From the NCBI GenBank assembly GCA_964017125.1, contig OZ024911.1, forward strand, positions 37,935,791 to 37,999,790: 64,000 bases of DNA. Reading direction: 5' to 3'. The notes beneath the pieces are model-generated. The model worked only from the letters and a program-made list of their open reading frames with translations, was not told the origin of the DNA and searched no databases. Source of the stretch: Flabesymbios commensalis (taxonomy: Eukaryota; Annelida; Polychaeta; Terebellida; Flabelligeridae). Below, one piece after another: positions 16,052 to 27,316 of this stretch. The position numbers were made by a program, and so were the translations under genes. Within the stretch, counting starts at the first letter, position 1, and every line of letters begins with the position of its first letter.

Positions 16052-16480
16052 CTACTTGTGGGCACGAAACTTTTTTGATGTATCCTTCTCAAATTTGTTC
16101 TGCATGTTGCTAGTGACCAGTTCTCAGACAAATTCAATAGGGGTCGAAATAAATTCAAAATGGCCGATATATTGTAATTTTTCGCATTTTACGTCTATAA
16201 ATTTACCTTGTGGACGCGATAACTTGAAAAGTTTTCTTGGTCCTAAGCAAATTTATTAAGCATGTTACTAATAACCAGTTATCAAGTTCAGTAGAGGATT
16301 AAAAAAATGTTGATTTATTGCGATTTTATGAATTTTACGTCGTTAATTTTACCTTGTGGGCACGATACCGCAAACGTTTTTTCATGTATCCTTCCCAAAT
16401 ATGTACTGCGTGTTGCTAATAACCAGTTCCTGGACAAGTTTAATAATGGCGGCGGGCTATTGTCAAGTATGCTCTTGTTT
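16052..16480. repeat. Three-unit diverged tandem repeat, about 150 bp per unit
   Basis: CTTGTGGGCACGAAAC, CTTGTGGACGCGATAAC and CTTGTGGGCACGATACC mark unit starts at about 16052, 16208 and 16353. Each is followed by TTTCTTGGTCC- or ATGTATCCTTC-like text and by TAACCAGTTCTC- or TAACCAGTTCCTG-like text. The first unit contains TTCAAAATGGCCG, the motif also seen in the tandem arrays at 34.1-35.9 kb and 61.8 kb. Confidence 0.7.
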
Positions 16481-16639
16481 TGATTAAAATTGGCGTCCTC
16501 TATACCCGGATGCATTATCATGATTAAGGCAGATAGTAATAAAGACTCCTTGCGGCCAAGTAATGCAACAGTATACTATAGACATCACTGCAACATCATT
16601 AGTTGAGCAAACTGAAATCGGATTATGCAACGGCAAAAC

Positions 16640-17345
16640 AATTCTATAATAATTTGTTAAAGGGACCACGTGGGATGAGACATTTTTAATTTTGTCAATT
16701 TTAAAAATTCAACATAAAATGAAGCTATATAGCCTACTGATCTTACCTAAAAATACAAAAAAGAAATGAAATGAAATGAAATGAATCGGGCTTTAGGCCA
16801 CCTTTGTGCACATATAGGCTAAACTGGGCCAGGATAACCTCCTGAGGATGGTGAGATGATTGAGATGACACTGTCCTCCAGACACAGGATTCGAAATTCA
16901 AGCCCTGGCGATCTGAGGCCGAGCACGCTACCTCTCGGTCACGGAGGCTCCCCACAATACTAACTTTCACACGTGGATGGGGAAGAAACAATTTTGTTTC
17001 TTTCAAACCGCCGAGACCGGGAACCGAACCCCGGACTCTGGCGTGAAAGGCAGCGGTGCTAACCACTACCCTAGGGCCCCCGCCCTACAAAAAAGACAAA
17101 AACAATTTTAAAGCACCGAAAAAGAGTGAAATATTTATATTTCCAGGTCATATATTGCCATGTAAACAAAACAAGTCAGCAATATACAGCACTTTACACC
17201 ACATATTCCCACGTCTTGAACGGTGAGATCAAAGCAATCGCCGCTAATTGGTGTCTTATAGTCAGAACCTACAACAATGATTGTCTGCACCGGCATCAAC
17301 ATGTGGCCCAATGCTCTGGGAACATTCAACCGTCCTTTAGCAAGT
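16640..17345 (-). repeat. Older interspersed repeat interrupted by the SINE
   Basis: The - strand of 17110-17345 aligns with the + strand of 56446-56710: AGCATTGGGCC, AGACACCAATTAGCGG, GACGTGGGAATATGTG, TTGTTTACATGGCAATATA and CTTTTTCGGTGCTT. The alignment resumes on the far side of the SINE (TAGCTTCAT near 16725), so the SINE landed inside this repeat. The family is unknown and there is no coding capacity. Confidence 0.65.
16754..17096 (-). mobile_element. Dimeric tRNA-derived SINE with 11-bp target-site duplication
   Basis: On the - strand the 5' unit has an A-box-like TAGTGGTTAGC and a B-box-like GGTTCGGTTCC. After a spacer, a second tRNA-like unit follows (GTGACCGAGAGGTAGCGTG, then TTTCGAATCC). 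The body ends in a tail of repeated TTTCA. The element (16765-17085, 321 bp) is flanked by TACAAAAAAGA on both sides (16754-16764 and 17086-17096), an exact target duplication. The internal promoter boxes are those of RNA polymerase III. A 5'-truncated relative is at 5688-5925. It is too diverged and too long to be a functional tRNA. Confidence 0.85.
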
Positions 17346-18890
17346 GTTTAGGTATACAATAAGTTTGTTTGGGTTTCAAGCGGATTCATAGAATTGTTGA
17401 TGAAAAATATATTTTTTTAAATCTAAAAACTCATGATAAAATCATGATCTGGGGGATAAACTACTTCATAACAAAACTAAAAACAAAAATTGATGTCATC
17501 ACAAGGAGCTGCTAAATCGTTGATGCATTGAATGGCAGTCAGGTGAACAATTAAAAAAACAAATAATGTCTTTGGGAGTAGAGTTACATCACATATTAAC
17601 CATTATGTGGCTAATTTATGGTTATACTTGATGACATTACTTTAGATTGTGCAATATTTTGCATGGCGCACTATGACACATGCTCATAGAATTATCTGTT
17701 AGAATGTGTTTTGAAGTATTATGTATAAACGCCTCATAATTATGTATGTTTTCTGACATAAATGCGGGTACATTGATGTGACTGACGGTCTTTCTGTGCG
17801 AATTCATTCAGTTGCTACAAAAAACATGACGCTGGTCCAACATAGCTCAACATTATACAAACGTTAGTTAAGAATATCTTGTTTGCTGGGAATACATACA
17901 TCAAGAATAAAAAAATGCATATATTCTAGTTCACAAATGCTCTAAGTGCAGGCCCTAATTTTAAGTTTATTAGCAGCATCTTATTATTTTACTTATCATT
18001 GAAAATTCATTGCTCATTCGACATTGCTAATGGTTGAATAGTATAAAAAATATTCATTATTGCAATGTATTGTAAAATATAATGGGTACAACCGCAGAAC
18101 ACAACTAGCCAGCTAGTAACTGTTCATCTATATACCAACACAACTATCACTTCGGTGGTCCTACCCTTTGGATTTTGTACGGTTACATTAAAACTGCTTT
18201 TGAATGTGTGGAACAAAATGTCTGTAGTCCAAAATTATGTCATTTCACATTAAAATATATCGATAAGTATATGTTTTATTGCTCCGTTTATATAAAATCG
18301 TAATCTCAAAGTTCGTTTCACTAATCCATGAGTGCGTTTTATGACGAACACCAAAACGGGGCGCGAGTGTTTGACGATCTCGGCCACAGTTACGTAACCT
18401 AAGTTTGCATGAGGGTAGCTAAGATGTGTGGCCATTTGATGCACCAATTTATCTGGAGAGACTGATTTGCGTTGAATCAGCTCCACGACTTACGAATTCG
18501 AATCGAGCGCTAAACACAACTATCGCTATACTGTACACAACTATATAACACTTCCGGTATACATCTTCACACCGTTTTTATCATTGGGCCTCCAAAACAC
18601 TCCATATAGTCGACTAAAAACTGTTTGATTGTAAGTACCGCCATGAAGGTCATTCTCCATTTCTCACTTGCAACATTAGACTTTAAAACAGCGCTCTGAA
18701 CACCTCATTGGTCGAGATTGCGACTCCAGCCAATCATTTGCCCAAAATCTAGGTTGAGCTGTTCAACAATATCCCCCCTGAATAACCACCATGCATGATA
18801 ATATAGATAGCGTCAAAGTGACATCAACAGACAAACGGAATAAGATCCAAACACACTTGAAGATCAAACACAGCCTACATTCTACATCGA
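17346..18890. other. Gap without a gene, holding one GCAAACAC-family end
   Basis: No coding region is supported. 17817-17897 carries CATGACGCTGGTCCAACAT ... CTTGTTTGCTGGG, the right-hand half of the CCCAGCAAACAC element family listed at 37863 and 60366. The remainder is AT-rich with no visible structure. Confidence 0.5.
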
Positions 18891-18900
18891 ATGCAGGGCA

Positions 18901-18966
18901 AAGTCAAACAGCAGTATGCCCTAACTGCTTACTTTAAAAGTTACCAGTTACTGCTATTTGACTTTA
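18901..18966. repeat. Hairpin element, CAGTTACTGCT family, copy 1
   Basis: AAGTCAAACAGCAGTA ... ACTGCTTACTTT is mirrored by AAAGTTACCAGTTACTGCTA ... TTGACTTT. Related text occurs at 19600-19660 (AAGTAAGCAGTTACTGCTGA) and 20105-20160 (AAGTAAACAGTTACAGTTAC). These are three short foldback copies within 1.3 kb. Confidence 0.6.
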
Positions 18967-19376
18967 CATAACTGGAAAAGCCAAACAATCTACTCCCTTT
19001 GCAAGACAGCACACAACTAAAAAATGGTTGTCTGTATTTTATTTATCAAATAGTTGAGAGTCAAATACTAAAAGGCTCGTCTTTCAAAAGTGTAAGATTA
19101 ATCTGAACAATTCCTCTCTGATAATCGCAATTTATATAATGTGATAACGAAAACTGGTTGACGCAGAAAGGGTCTGAAGCGTCATTAGGTATGCTGGCCC
19201 GCATTGTTCCATTTTATCAATTTGTGCGTTCTATATTTAGTAGCAATCACCATAGATAAACATGCATAAACATTCATAGATTTACCTACCACTCGCATAG
19301 CTTATCTGTCCGATAATTTTGCTTTGACTACGAGTGGTGTATCCCTATGAATGAAACGCGGAAAACATAATTGTGT

Positions 19377-19537
19377 GTGCCAACGTCGCAGACATTAAAC
19401 CCACGACACGAGTCAACCCAGTCAGCACGATAAACTCGGTGACTCAATGTTGGTTCAATGTTGGTCCATCGTCTGCGACGCTGGCCCAACATTAAACCAA
19501 CATAGGTCAGTAGACCGTGTTTGCTTGCTGAGTGGGA
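19377..19537. mobile_element. Diverged member of the GCAAACAC inverted-repeat family
   Basis: GCCAACGTCGCAGAC on the left and GTCTGCGACGCTGGCCCAAC on the right, ending in GTGTTTGCTTGCTGAGTGGG, match the core and right end of the family (see 37863). There is no coding capacity. Confidence 0.5.
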
Positions 19538-19599
19538 ATGCCAAAAGCATGAAATACGTAGCGCCGCCAAAAAGGTACCATGTTTTGCAACGAAAAACA

Positions 19600-19660
19600 G
19601 TGGTAAATTCTTACTTAAAAAGTAAGCAGTTACTGCTGATTGACTATGTAAAGCAGTACT
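19600..19660. repeat. Hairpin element, CAGTTACTGCT family, copy 2
   Basis: TTCTTACTTAAAAAGTAAGC then AGTTACTGCTGATTGACTAT, a partial copy of the foldback at 18901 with the same right arm. Confidence 0.5.
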
Positions 19661-20104
19661 CAAGTACTTAACGATATTGGCAGGTACTTGTTTGAAGCTG
19701 ACATCAGCTATCACCAGCTCTAATGGAGATTTGAGTCCACATGTCATCAACAAATAAACGTGACTATGAAACTTCAGGAGTGTATATCCAGAAAAGGGTG
19801 TCGATTGTGGATTGAGTCGGCCTTTTGGGGAAATTTAGAAAATTCAATGTGAATATATACTAATGAATGCATCGCATTCCGCAGCGCTCATTGAGAAAAA
19901 AATGGCATTTGGAGTGGTGATTGTGTTCTGATCGGTTTAATCAAAAACAAAACGGACAAGCCTTACGGTAATTGCACTCCAAACCATAGCACATACACGT
20001 AATTATAATATAATGCCATTGATCCTGTATTCGAAGTATTTATGTTGCTGTTATGCCCTTAATTTTGATTCATTAGAAATGGGCAGTATCATAATGTGCA
20101 AAGG

Positions 20105-20160
20105 CAAACAATAGTAACTGTTCACTTTTCAAGTAAACAGTTACAGTTACTGTTGTTTTA
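20105..20160. repeat. Hairpin element, CAGTTACTGCT family, copy 3
   Basis: AACAATAGTAACTGTTCACT and AAGTAAACAGTTACAGTTAC form a foldback of the same build as 18901. Confidence 0.5.
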
Positions 20161-20473
20161 TACAGGTGTTTATATTCAAATTTCAAAACTGTGAGTATGA
20201 TTGTCCCATTGTGGTGTAACGTTGTGCCAACGCCACGTTGATACAACGCGGGAACACTATGTCCTACTTGTGGTGTTTGCATTATGATAACTGCATTTCC
20301 AGATTATCGGTCAAAGGCGGCACCAGAAGGGGGGGGGGTCCATAATGTTGCTGATCTCACACCATGGTTGACTAACAGATCCCCCACTTCACAATGTTTT
20401 AGAGTCATGCGGCATGATAAAATATTGAACCAGCACTGGGTCAATGTCTCGTGCATGTTGGGAAGGAGCTGTC

Positions 20474-20480
20474 TATAAAG
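20474..20480 (+). promoter_or_regulatory. TATA box of the secreted-protein gene
   Basis: TATAAAG in GCTGTCTATAAAGACC lies 89 bp before the preferred start codon at 20563. The same box and the following GATGGCATAACCA are preserved in the paralogous copy at 445. A transcription start near 20505-20510 would be expected from the usual spacing of about 30 bp (inference). Confidence 0.55.
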
Positions 20481-20562
20481 ACCGCGGATTGTGATGGCAT
20501 AACCACTACGATCTAGGATCTCATTCTGTTAGACTCAGCAGTGTATGTGTGGAGATCACAGC

Positions 20563-21235
20563 ATGGGCTATCTTTCATTCTGTAGTGTGCTTGCTGTCTT
20601 GGCGATGCAGCCAGAGAAGTCCTTAACGTCCAAGTGGTCAATGGAGGGCTCGGGCTCGGGATTCGATCCCGATTTTTCTGGTGCAGAGCTAAGGATTGAT
20701 GACGACCATTCAAGAGAATCTGAAGATGAAATAAATCCCGGGCTTCGTTTCAGACAAACACCATATGACGTCACCAAGACGAGGCGATTCCAACTAAGCA
20801 ACGAGGCCAATAAACTGGAAAATAGATGGGAAATTCCATTTGTTAAGATTATTAGAAACTCTGATACTGGCTTCAGGTTTGAAGAAGAATCAAGTAAAGA
20901 TATTGAGAGTGTAAGCAAGAGCGTGGAAAGTTCTGTTTCTAAGCGCAGTAGTCTTCCATCAGCTCAGCAGAGGTTGCGTTATTTTCTGACTAGATTGTCA
21001 GATTTGGCTTCCACCACCATCACTAACGCCGCCACCACACCAGGCACCACCACGGTGACTCCAGCCACGACCACTGCTCCACCAGCTGCTGGCAGAAGTA
21101 TAATACTGGAATGGCTGGTGAGGTACAGAGTGTTGATTATTGAGAGGGATGTGGAAACCTCTCAGGATGTGCCTTTTCCAGAAGGAGACACGGAGGAGTC
21201 CCGTGATTTCATATACACGGATCCAAGTCATTCAA
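20563..21235 (+). CDS. First coding exon of an unrecognised secreted, proteoglycan-like protein
   Basis: From ATG 20563 (context ACAGCATGG) the frame encodes 224 residues and one extra base, ending at a strong 5' splice site CAA|GTGAGT (phase 1). An upstream in-frame ATG at 20545 adds MCGDHS but would spoil the signal peptide. Residues 1-14 (MGYLSFCSVLAVLA) look like a signal peptide. Residues 28-33 read EGSGSG next to acidic residues, the usual context for glycosaminoglycan attachment. 46-56 is acidic (DDDHSRESEDE), 107-130 is Ser/Glu/Lys-rich, and 150-174 is Thr/Ala/Pro-rich and probably O-glycosylated. No enzyme domain is recognised. If read through the splice site the frame stops at 21328. 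Later exons were not found; an L2 LINE follows at 22.15 kb. A degraded paralogue lies at 190-1260, so the family duplicates locally. Confidence 0.65.
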
Positions 21236-22150
21236 GTGAGTTTCCATCTACTTTCCTTCTAAATCACGTTATCTATGTGTTGAACCATAAAATTATACGC
21301 CACATCATCTCAGTATTGTTTCATGGTTGAACGGAGAAAGATACAATGTCACGACTAGATTGGTTGTTGCTTTTACAGTTTTTAAAGCCAATATAGAAAG
21401 CCTTGTAGATAACGGGTCCTGTTTTCCACTTAAGAAAAAGATGGTGAGATAAGACAAAATCAATAATACTATTTTGTGTCACTGTTACGTATGACAACAA
21501 ACACAAGACTTTTAATTTGATCAGGTCATGTTGAACTAATGTTGTCCACTCTATTTGATTGATTTATTGATCTCCAGCTTGATTGAGTCGGTATATTTAT
21601 TATATCAGCAGAGTTTTTAGTAGTAGTCAGAATAGTGTTAGTGGTTATTTTTGTCGTATAAACCTCAGGCAGATAATTATAATAAAGTATCTGAGTATGT
21701 TGATGATATTGTTGTTTTCAAATCAGGGGAGGAAATGTTAGTTGATACGTCTTGATAGCTTGCTTAAGTTTCAAGTGTGGTCCAACAAAAACAATATTTA
21801 TATGAAATGACGAAACGTTTATGTACTGTGTATAAAAACACGTGGGAGAACAAATTGTACTTGGTTTAATAGTTTTTTTATTTATATTCACTGCTAATGT
21901 CTTAGTTGAGAATACACTCATAATTATAAGGTGGAATCTGATACTAGTAATCTATAACTATATTGCCCTAAAATTATATTATATCACTGGGGTATTCCTG
22001 CAATGGTCATGTCATACACAGTAATATCATTTTAAATTATGAAACAAATGTTTTAAAGGTATTTTTAGTGTCATGTTACACAATCACCCTGGTCCTGCTA
22101 AGCCCACCAAATCAAATAAAAAGTTACTATTAAAAATAGTAAAATAGTTC
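21236..22150. other. Presumed intron or 3' flank of the secreted-protein gene
   Basis: AT-rich with no further exon that I can support. A short ATAATAATAATA run at 22155 marks the tail of the neighbouring LINE. Confidence 0.4.
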
Positions 22151-22151
22151 A

Positions 22152-24490
22152 TGGTAATAATAATAATAATAGTCAGTTTTTGTAGAGCGCTTATTAGTTG
22201 AATTGCAACTAGTCTAAGCGCTTAGAAGTAGTGCTTTCTGAACAGGAAGGTCTTTTAAATGTCTTTTAAATGTTGTTAGAGATGGGGAATTTCGAATGTC
22301 AATTGGCAGATCATTCCACAATTGACGGACCTTCACTATAAAATCACATGCAGCTACATCTTTTCGTCCAACAGTTATGTCCATTGTATCACCTTGTACA
22401 TGCACAAACAAAGCTTGAACTGGATTCTGGATGGGACAGGAAGCCAGTGTAGATCACAAAGTATATGTGTGATTCTTTCTCTAATCTTGGTGCGAGAAAT
22501 CACTCGGGCTGCACAGTTGCACGCGTGGAGACGATCCAGATCAGTCTGTCTCAGACCACCAAGGAGGGCGTTTGTGTGATCCAGCCTGCTCAGTATAGCC
22601 GAGCGCATTGCGTCACTACATGCATCCCTCGTAAGGAAGTTACGAATACGCCCCATTTGACGTATATGAAAAAATGCAGAACGACATACCTCTGACACAA
22701 GCCGGTTCATTGTTCGCATCAAAGAAAGCACCGAGATTTCTCACTGCGTTGCTAGGCTGGAACACAAATTCAAACATATCCAGGTGACATGTGCCATATT
22801 TCTGGTTATGGTGACGTGACTGGAAGATAATAAATTCAGTTTTATCGTCATTTAACTTTAGCTCATGAGTCAAAATCCAGGCTCTAATTTTGGCGATACA
22901 GCTCTTCAATCTAGCCAAGGCTATTTCACGGTCTCCTGGTATTGTTGGATCAAATGAAACATAAAGTTTAGTGTGGTCTGCATATATGTGATAATACACA
23001 CCATGTTTTTTGCAGATAGAAGATATTGGTATGGTGTAGGAAGTGAGCAAAACTGGTCCCAGTACTGACCCTTGAGGAACACCTGACTTCTCTTTGACAG
23101 GTAGCTTTTAAACCATGTCAGCGGAACGCCAGTGACACCAATTTGTTGATGCAAAGTGTCAATTACACCACGTGTGTTAATGGTGTCAAATGCAGCACTC
23201 AAGTCCAGTAAAACAAGTGCTACACTTCTGTCTTGGTCCAACTCTCTGGTGATATCATGCTGAACCCTCATTAATGCTGTCTCAGTTGAATGGTTGGGGC
23301 GATATGCTGACTGGAAGGGCTCGCCCAGGTTATGGTCAGACATGTGTTTGTTCAGTCTCCGGAGTACTACTTTCTCAATAAGCTTCCCAGTATATGCTAA
23401 ATTGGAGACAGGACGGTAGTTTTTTAGCACATCCTGGTCAAGTGATGTTTTCTTTATCAGAGGTGTAACGTCTGCTGTTTTGAGAGATGCAGGAAATACA
23501 CCTGTCGTCATCGACTTGTTGATAATGTCACAGAGCGGAAGCTGAGCAGTGATTGTTTTTTTCAGCAGTGATGTTGGAAGTGCATCCAACTAACATGACT
23601 TTGAGGGTTCTGTCAAGATAATTTTTGACAGTTCTGCTTCATCAGTGGGTTGAAAGTGCTGTAGAGGTGGTGGCAAGCAGCTTGGCAATGGCAGAGATGG
23701 GGAGCTGATGGATTCTGATTTCACAGTGTCATGAATTTTTATCATAATATTGTCAATCTTGCTGATAAAAAAAAGTTGAGAATGCATCACAAATGGCTTG
23801 ATCTGTATCTAGCTTCGGTAATTTCTTTTGACCTTTATGTTGGAGGGAATTCAGAATCTTAAATGTTGTCTTCATGTCGGCATTGAGCAGACTCTCGGTA
23901 TAATATTTGGATTTTGCAGCTTTTATTGCTTTACTGACAATTCTAGTTTGGTCTTGGTACATTTGTTTATGAATTTCCAATCCACTTTTCTCCCATTGCC
24001 TCTCTAGTGCTCGTCTTTTCCTCCTCAGATCTTGAATTTTCTCGTCAAACCAGGGCTGGCTTATTTTAGCCTGCGTGTTCCTAACTATCATGGGAGCATG
24101 GTGATCTAGCACTGTTGTCGTACATTTGTAGTATTTCTCAAGCAGATCTTCACCATCAGCAGCCACTTTAAGGGCATCATCATATTTATCAGACAGATCA
24201 GTTTGAAAAGCATCTATATCAATCTGTCTGTAGTTCCTATATGATATTTTCTGCCTTGTAGGCCGCTGTTGGGAGCCACATATTTTAAACTGCACAGTGT
24301 GATGGTCAGATATAACATTTGGTGTTACTTTCACATATCCCACCAAGAGGTGATCTGATGGTCGTGTAAGTACCCAGTCCAAAATACAACCCTGCCGAAG
24401 CGTTGGTTTATCGACCATTTGCTGGAACCCAGATTCTATTATAATCTGCTTTCCTCGTTCAAACTGCTCGGTAGATGTTTAGGTTATCAC
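22152..24490 (-). mobile_element. 5'-truncated L2-type LINE with (TTA)n tail
   Basis: Read 24490 to 22152. The end of the endonuclease (GCILDWVLTRPSDHLL, NVISDHHTVQFKI) is followed by RT: MDALPTSLLKK, LKNYRPVSNLAYTGKLIEKV, GEPFQSAYRPNHSTETALM, VALVLLDLSAAFDTINTRGV (motif A), HIYADHTKLYV (YADD position), KLNDDKTEFIIF, then LDRLHACNCAARVISRTKI and LWNDLPIDIRNSPSLTTFK. This wording is characteristic of the L2/CR1-like group. The second catalytic Asp of YADD is His here (YADH), and several frameshifts or stops separate the six open pieces. The 3' end carries TTATTATTATTA. The 5' part of the endonuclease is missing, as is normal for dead-on-arrival LINE copies. Confidence 0.85.
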
Positions 24491-24625
24491 ATAAAGCAAT
24501 TTGAGAGGTTTATATTTCATATACAGAAATATTTTTGTCACTTAAGCCGGGGAATCGGATTTCCAGTTTAAATAGAATGAAAAATAATAACTAACAACTC
24601 AGCATCGTCCCATCGCGAGGCTCGT

Positions 24626-24670
24626 CTTCTCCCGAGGTCGCAGACAGCTGATCTACGACCTCGGGAGAAG
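24626..24670. repeat. 45-bp GC-rich palindrome
   Basis: CTTCTCCCGAGGTCGCAGA and TCTACGACCTCGGGAGAAG are inverted copies around CAGCTGA, with one mismatch. The GC content stands out against AT-rich flanks. The family is unknown. Confidence 0.75.
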
Positions 24671-26204
24671 CCGGGCCTTGCTGGGGTAAGTTGCAGCTCC
24701 GGACGATATTGGGTAAAAACATTTCTCTGTTATAGAAATGATACAGAGAATTATGAGCATCTACAATCTTTATGGTAGGGTAACCATTTTATACTTTAGC
24801 TTTGAAATAAATTTTATCTCCAGCATTGATCTTATTAGATGCTAAGTCTGTGTCCCTTCCTTGTATAGAAATACCGGGAGGGATGGCCATGTTCTGAAAC
24901 GGTCCTAAAAGTTAAGCTGAAATCTAAGTTCATCTTAACTGGCTAAAAAACCCGTGTAGTGAACTAGCAGCTTATATTTTAAGATCGTTTGAGAACACGG
25001 TCCCGGCATAGTATAGGCCTACATGCAGTAGTACATCAATGTCTTTTGTGATATCAGCAATTAAATATATATATATATATTTTTCGTACCAGCAAACACG
25101 ATACGTTGACCCAATGTTAGTATAATACTGGGGCAGCGACAGGTACGTTGGGTCAACATTATACGGACATTAGCCTATAAGTCAGTGTCCCATGTTTCTT
25201 GATAGATAGTGTGTGATTTTGTGTATAGAGAATAACATGTCTCTGTATGATCATTTTGGAGTAGAACCCTCTTCAGTTTGATTTTTGTGAAATATCTTTT
25301 TCTGGCATTTCAAGCTCGAGATCACGTAGCAGCTTTAGCTGAAAATGGATTAAAATTACTACAGAATGATTAATAAAAGAGCTAAAATACCTACGTATGA
25401 TCAGAGCTGTATGCTATCTCTGGTATGACAAAAAGTTTATACTTTATATTGACACAAACCATGATATGAGATAATAGCAGTGCAGATAATGAGCTTGTGT
25501 GTTGCAGATTCGGGAAGGACTCTACAGTAGACAAGAAAAACTGGAAATTTCCTGAGTGGACCTTGCAGTTATACCAATGCTAAAGCTGTTGCGTGTCTGC
25601 TCCATGCACGATGTCTGACCGTAGCTCAATTTTAGGCTCTCGTTGGACCATGGAATGAAGGACCAGTAGATCCTAAAAGTGAGCTAATCTTGCAATCACA
25701 TAAAGACACATTTTATCAAGGTCGGCGTAATGCTGATATTGGTTATTCATTGCGTGAAGCTGCTGATGTGACGTCTTGTGTTTTTCAAAAAAATGGTTTT
25801 AAATGTCCTGTTCACTGAATGACAATAAAATGACCACATGAAGATGACATAGACAAGATGGAGAAAAAGAAAGATCTAGCAGCGTTCGATTGTCATGTAA
25901 AGGAAATTATACAATTACCCAGTTGAACTGAAGTGCGCCACATCGTCCATCCTTTCCGTACTGGCGATGTATTATAAGCACACTCGATCTGTTTTCGCAA
26001 TAAAATGTTATGACTGAAACATCAAGGGCACGCACTTCTACAACATTAAATGAGGAAACGTGTTGTAAGAAAAAAAAATTCTTGCTGTTATTTTATAAAG
26101 CTGTCGAGCTATTTTATGTTTAAAATTAGACGACAGCAGTCGTAAATCAACTCATGGACTGTGGTTTAGAGCTTTTGGCATCGATGGCATCATGGTATAT
26201 AATC

Positions 26205-26247
26205 AGCTACTCGGACTGAAAGAGTTAACCTTTTCAGTCCGAGGAGC
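26205..26247. repeat. Hairpin, 43 bp
   Basis: GCTACTCGGACTGAAA and TTTCAGTCCGAGGAGC flank GAGTTAACCT. The perfect core of the stem is CTCGGACTGAAA. Confidence 0.7.
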
Positions 26248-26564
26248 AAATATATATTTTTGCGCGTGAAAGGAATAATAAAACGAGGATGTTTTTGTTT
26301 TTGATAGAAATATTTCACTGATAAATAATATTAGAGATTCAAATGATAACAAGCATAGTCGTGATTAGCCCATCCAAGTATAGAATTGTTAAATACTGTA
26401 GTAGATCAATCACATGTCAGACTGAGAAGTTATCATCTTTTATTCATAAGTTTATGTAATAGTTCACACACAAATGATGTCTACCACTCTCCGTGAATAT
26501 TATTTGTTAAGGAAATATTATGTGATTGTGGTTTCTCAGGGCAGACCTGTTTAATTTTACAATA

Positions 26565-26923
26565 TTTTACAGCGCCTTCGAGATCTGTTTATACAGCAAT
26601 GGAACTCTGAGATTGATAATAGCCCTAAATCCATTAACTTCGAAATGTTTAAACTAAATTTTGAAAGAGAAAATTATCTAATAGATCTACCACCAGCACT
26701 TTTGATTCCGCTGTTTAAATTTAGAATTCGAAATCATAGACTCCTTTCTGAGAAATTTAGACAAAATTACGAAGACAGAAATTTCAGATACTGCTCTTTA
26801 TGCCACATAAAAGAAGTGGGAGACGAGTTCCATTATGTATTAAAATGTCCTTTTTTTGCTGAGCAGATAATGTTATTACTGTATTCACACATCCCTCGAT
26901 TTTTTCTTTTAATAATGCTATGA
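26565..26923 (+). pseudogene. LINE ORF2 C-terminal fragment with zinc-knuckle motif
   Basis: The frame reads FRIRNHRLLSEKFRQNYE then YCSLCHIKEVGDEFHYVLKC, a C-x2-C-x8-H-x4-C knuckle. With the preceding Leu-rich segment this resembles the carboxyl end of Tx1/L1-like LINE ORF2 proteins, where the phrase GDEFHF..xCP is common. No RT core is present nearby, so this is a scrap. The clade is not certain. Confidence 0.55.
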
Positions 26924-26929
26924 ATGTTA

Positions 26930-27316
26930 GTGGAGCTAAATTTATGTTGTATTTTACTGTAGGCTTTCCTGGTGAACAAATGATAATGTGTATATCTCAC
27001 ATGACTTTTAACAAGATTAAGAGAATAAACTTGATTTGATTTAATTTGACAGCAGGCTTTATACTTTCCACTGAACGTATAAAGCCTGTAAGTAGGTATA
27101 AGTTGCAAGGGTGTCATTAGCCATGATAACGACGATACTGAACCGAACCGTACTTTTAATGATGAGAATTTTTTAATTTACCATTTCCAGGTGCATTTCG
27201 TAATTTGAAAATAAAAAAATTGTGATTTGTGACTTCAAAATAGAAATTCCAATTAAATAACTTGGGTTGTTCAGCATGAATTACAAATGTGTCGTTCAGA
27301 AATTGAACAGATATGA
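26930..27316. other. Short gap without a gene
   Basis: AT-rich. Only a weak inverted pair CAGGCTTTATACTTTCC / ACGTATAAAGCCTGTAAG at about 27052-27092 is visible. Confidence 0.4.

Larger units (their letters stand above)
24491..26560. other. Gap without a gene
   Basis: It contains a 45-bp palindrome (24626-24670), an (AT)n run at about 25065, a GCAAACAC-family fragment (25089-25175: CCAGCAAACACGATACGTTG ... CGTTGGGTCAACATTATACG) and a hairpin at 26205-26247. A possible splice acceptor TGTGTTGCAG at 25507 is followed by only a short open stretch. I do not call an exon. Confidence 0.45.

Noticed and set aside
17029-17085. A functional tRNA gene on the - strand
   Set aside because: A- and B-box-like text is present, but the unit is part of a 321-bp SINE with target duplications and does not give an obvious complete cloverleaf.
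25508-25585. A possible downstream exon of the secreted-protein gene after TGTGTTGCAG
   Set aside because: In the phase set by the 21235 donor it stops after a few codons, and no other support is visible.
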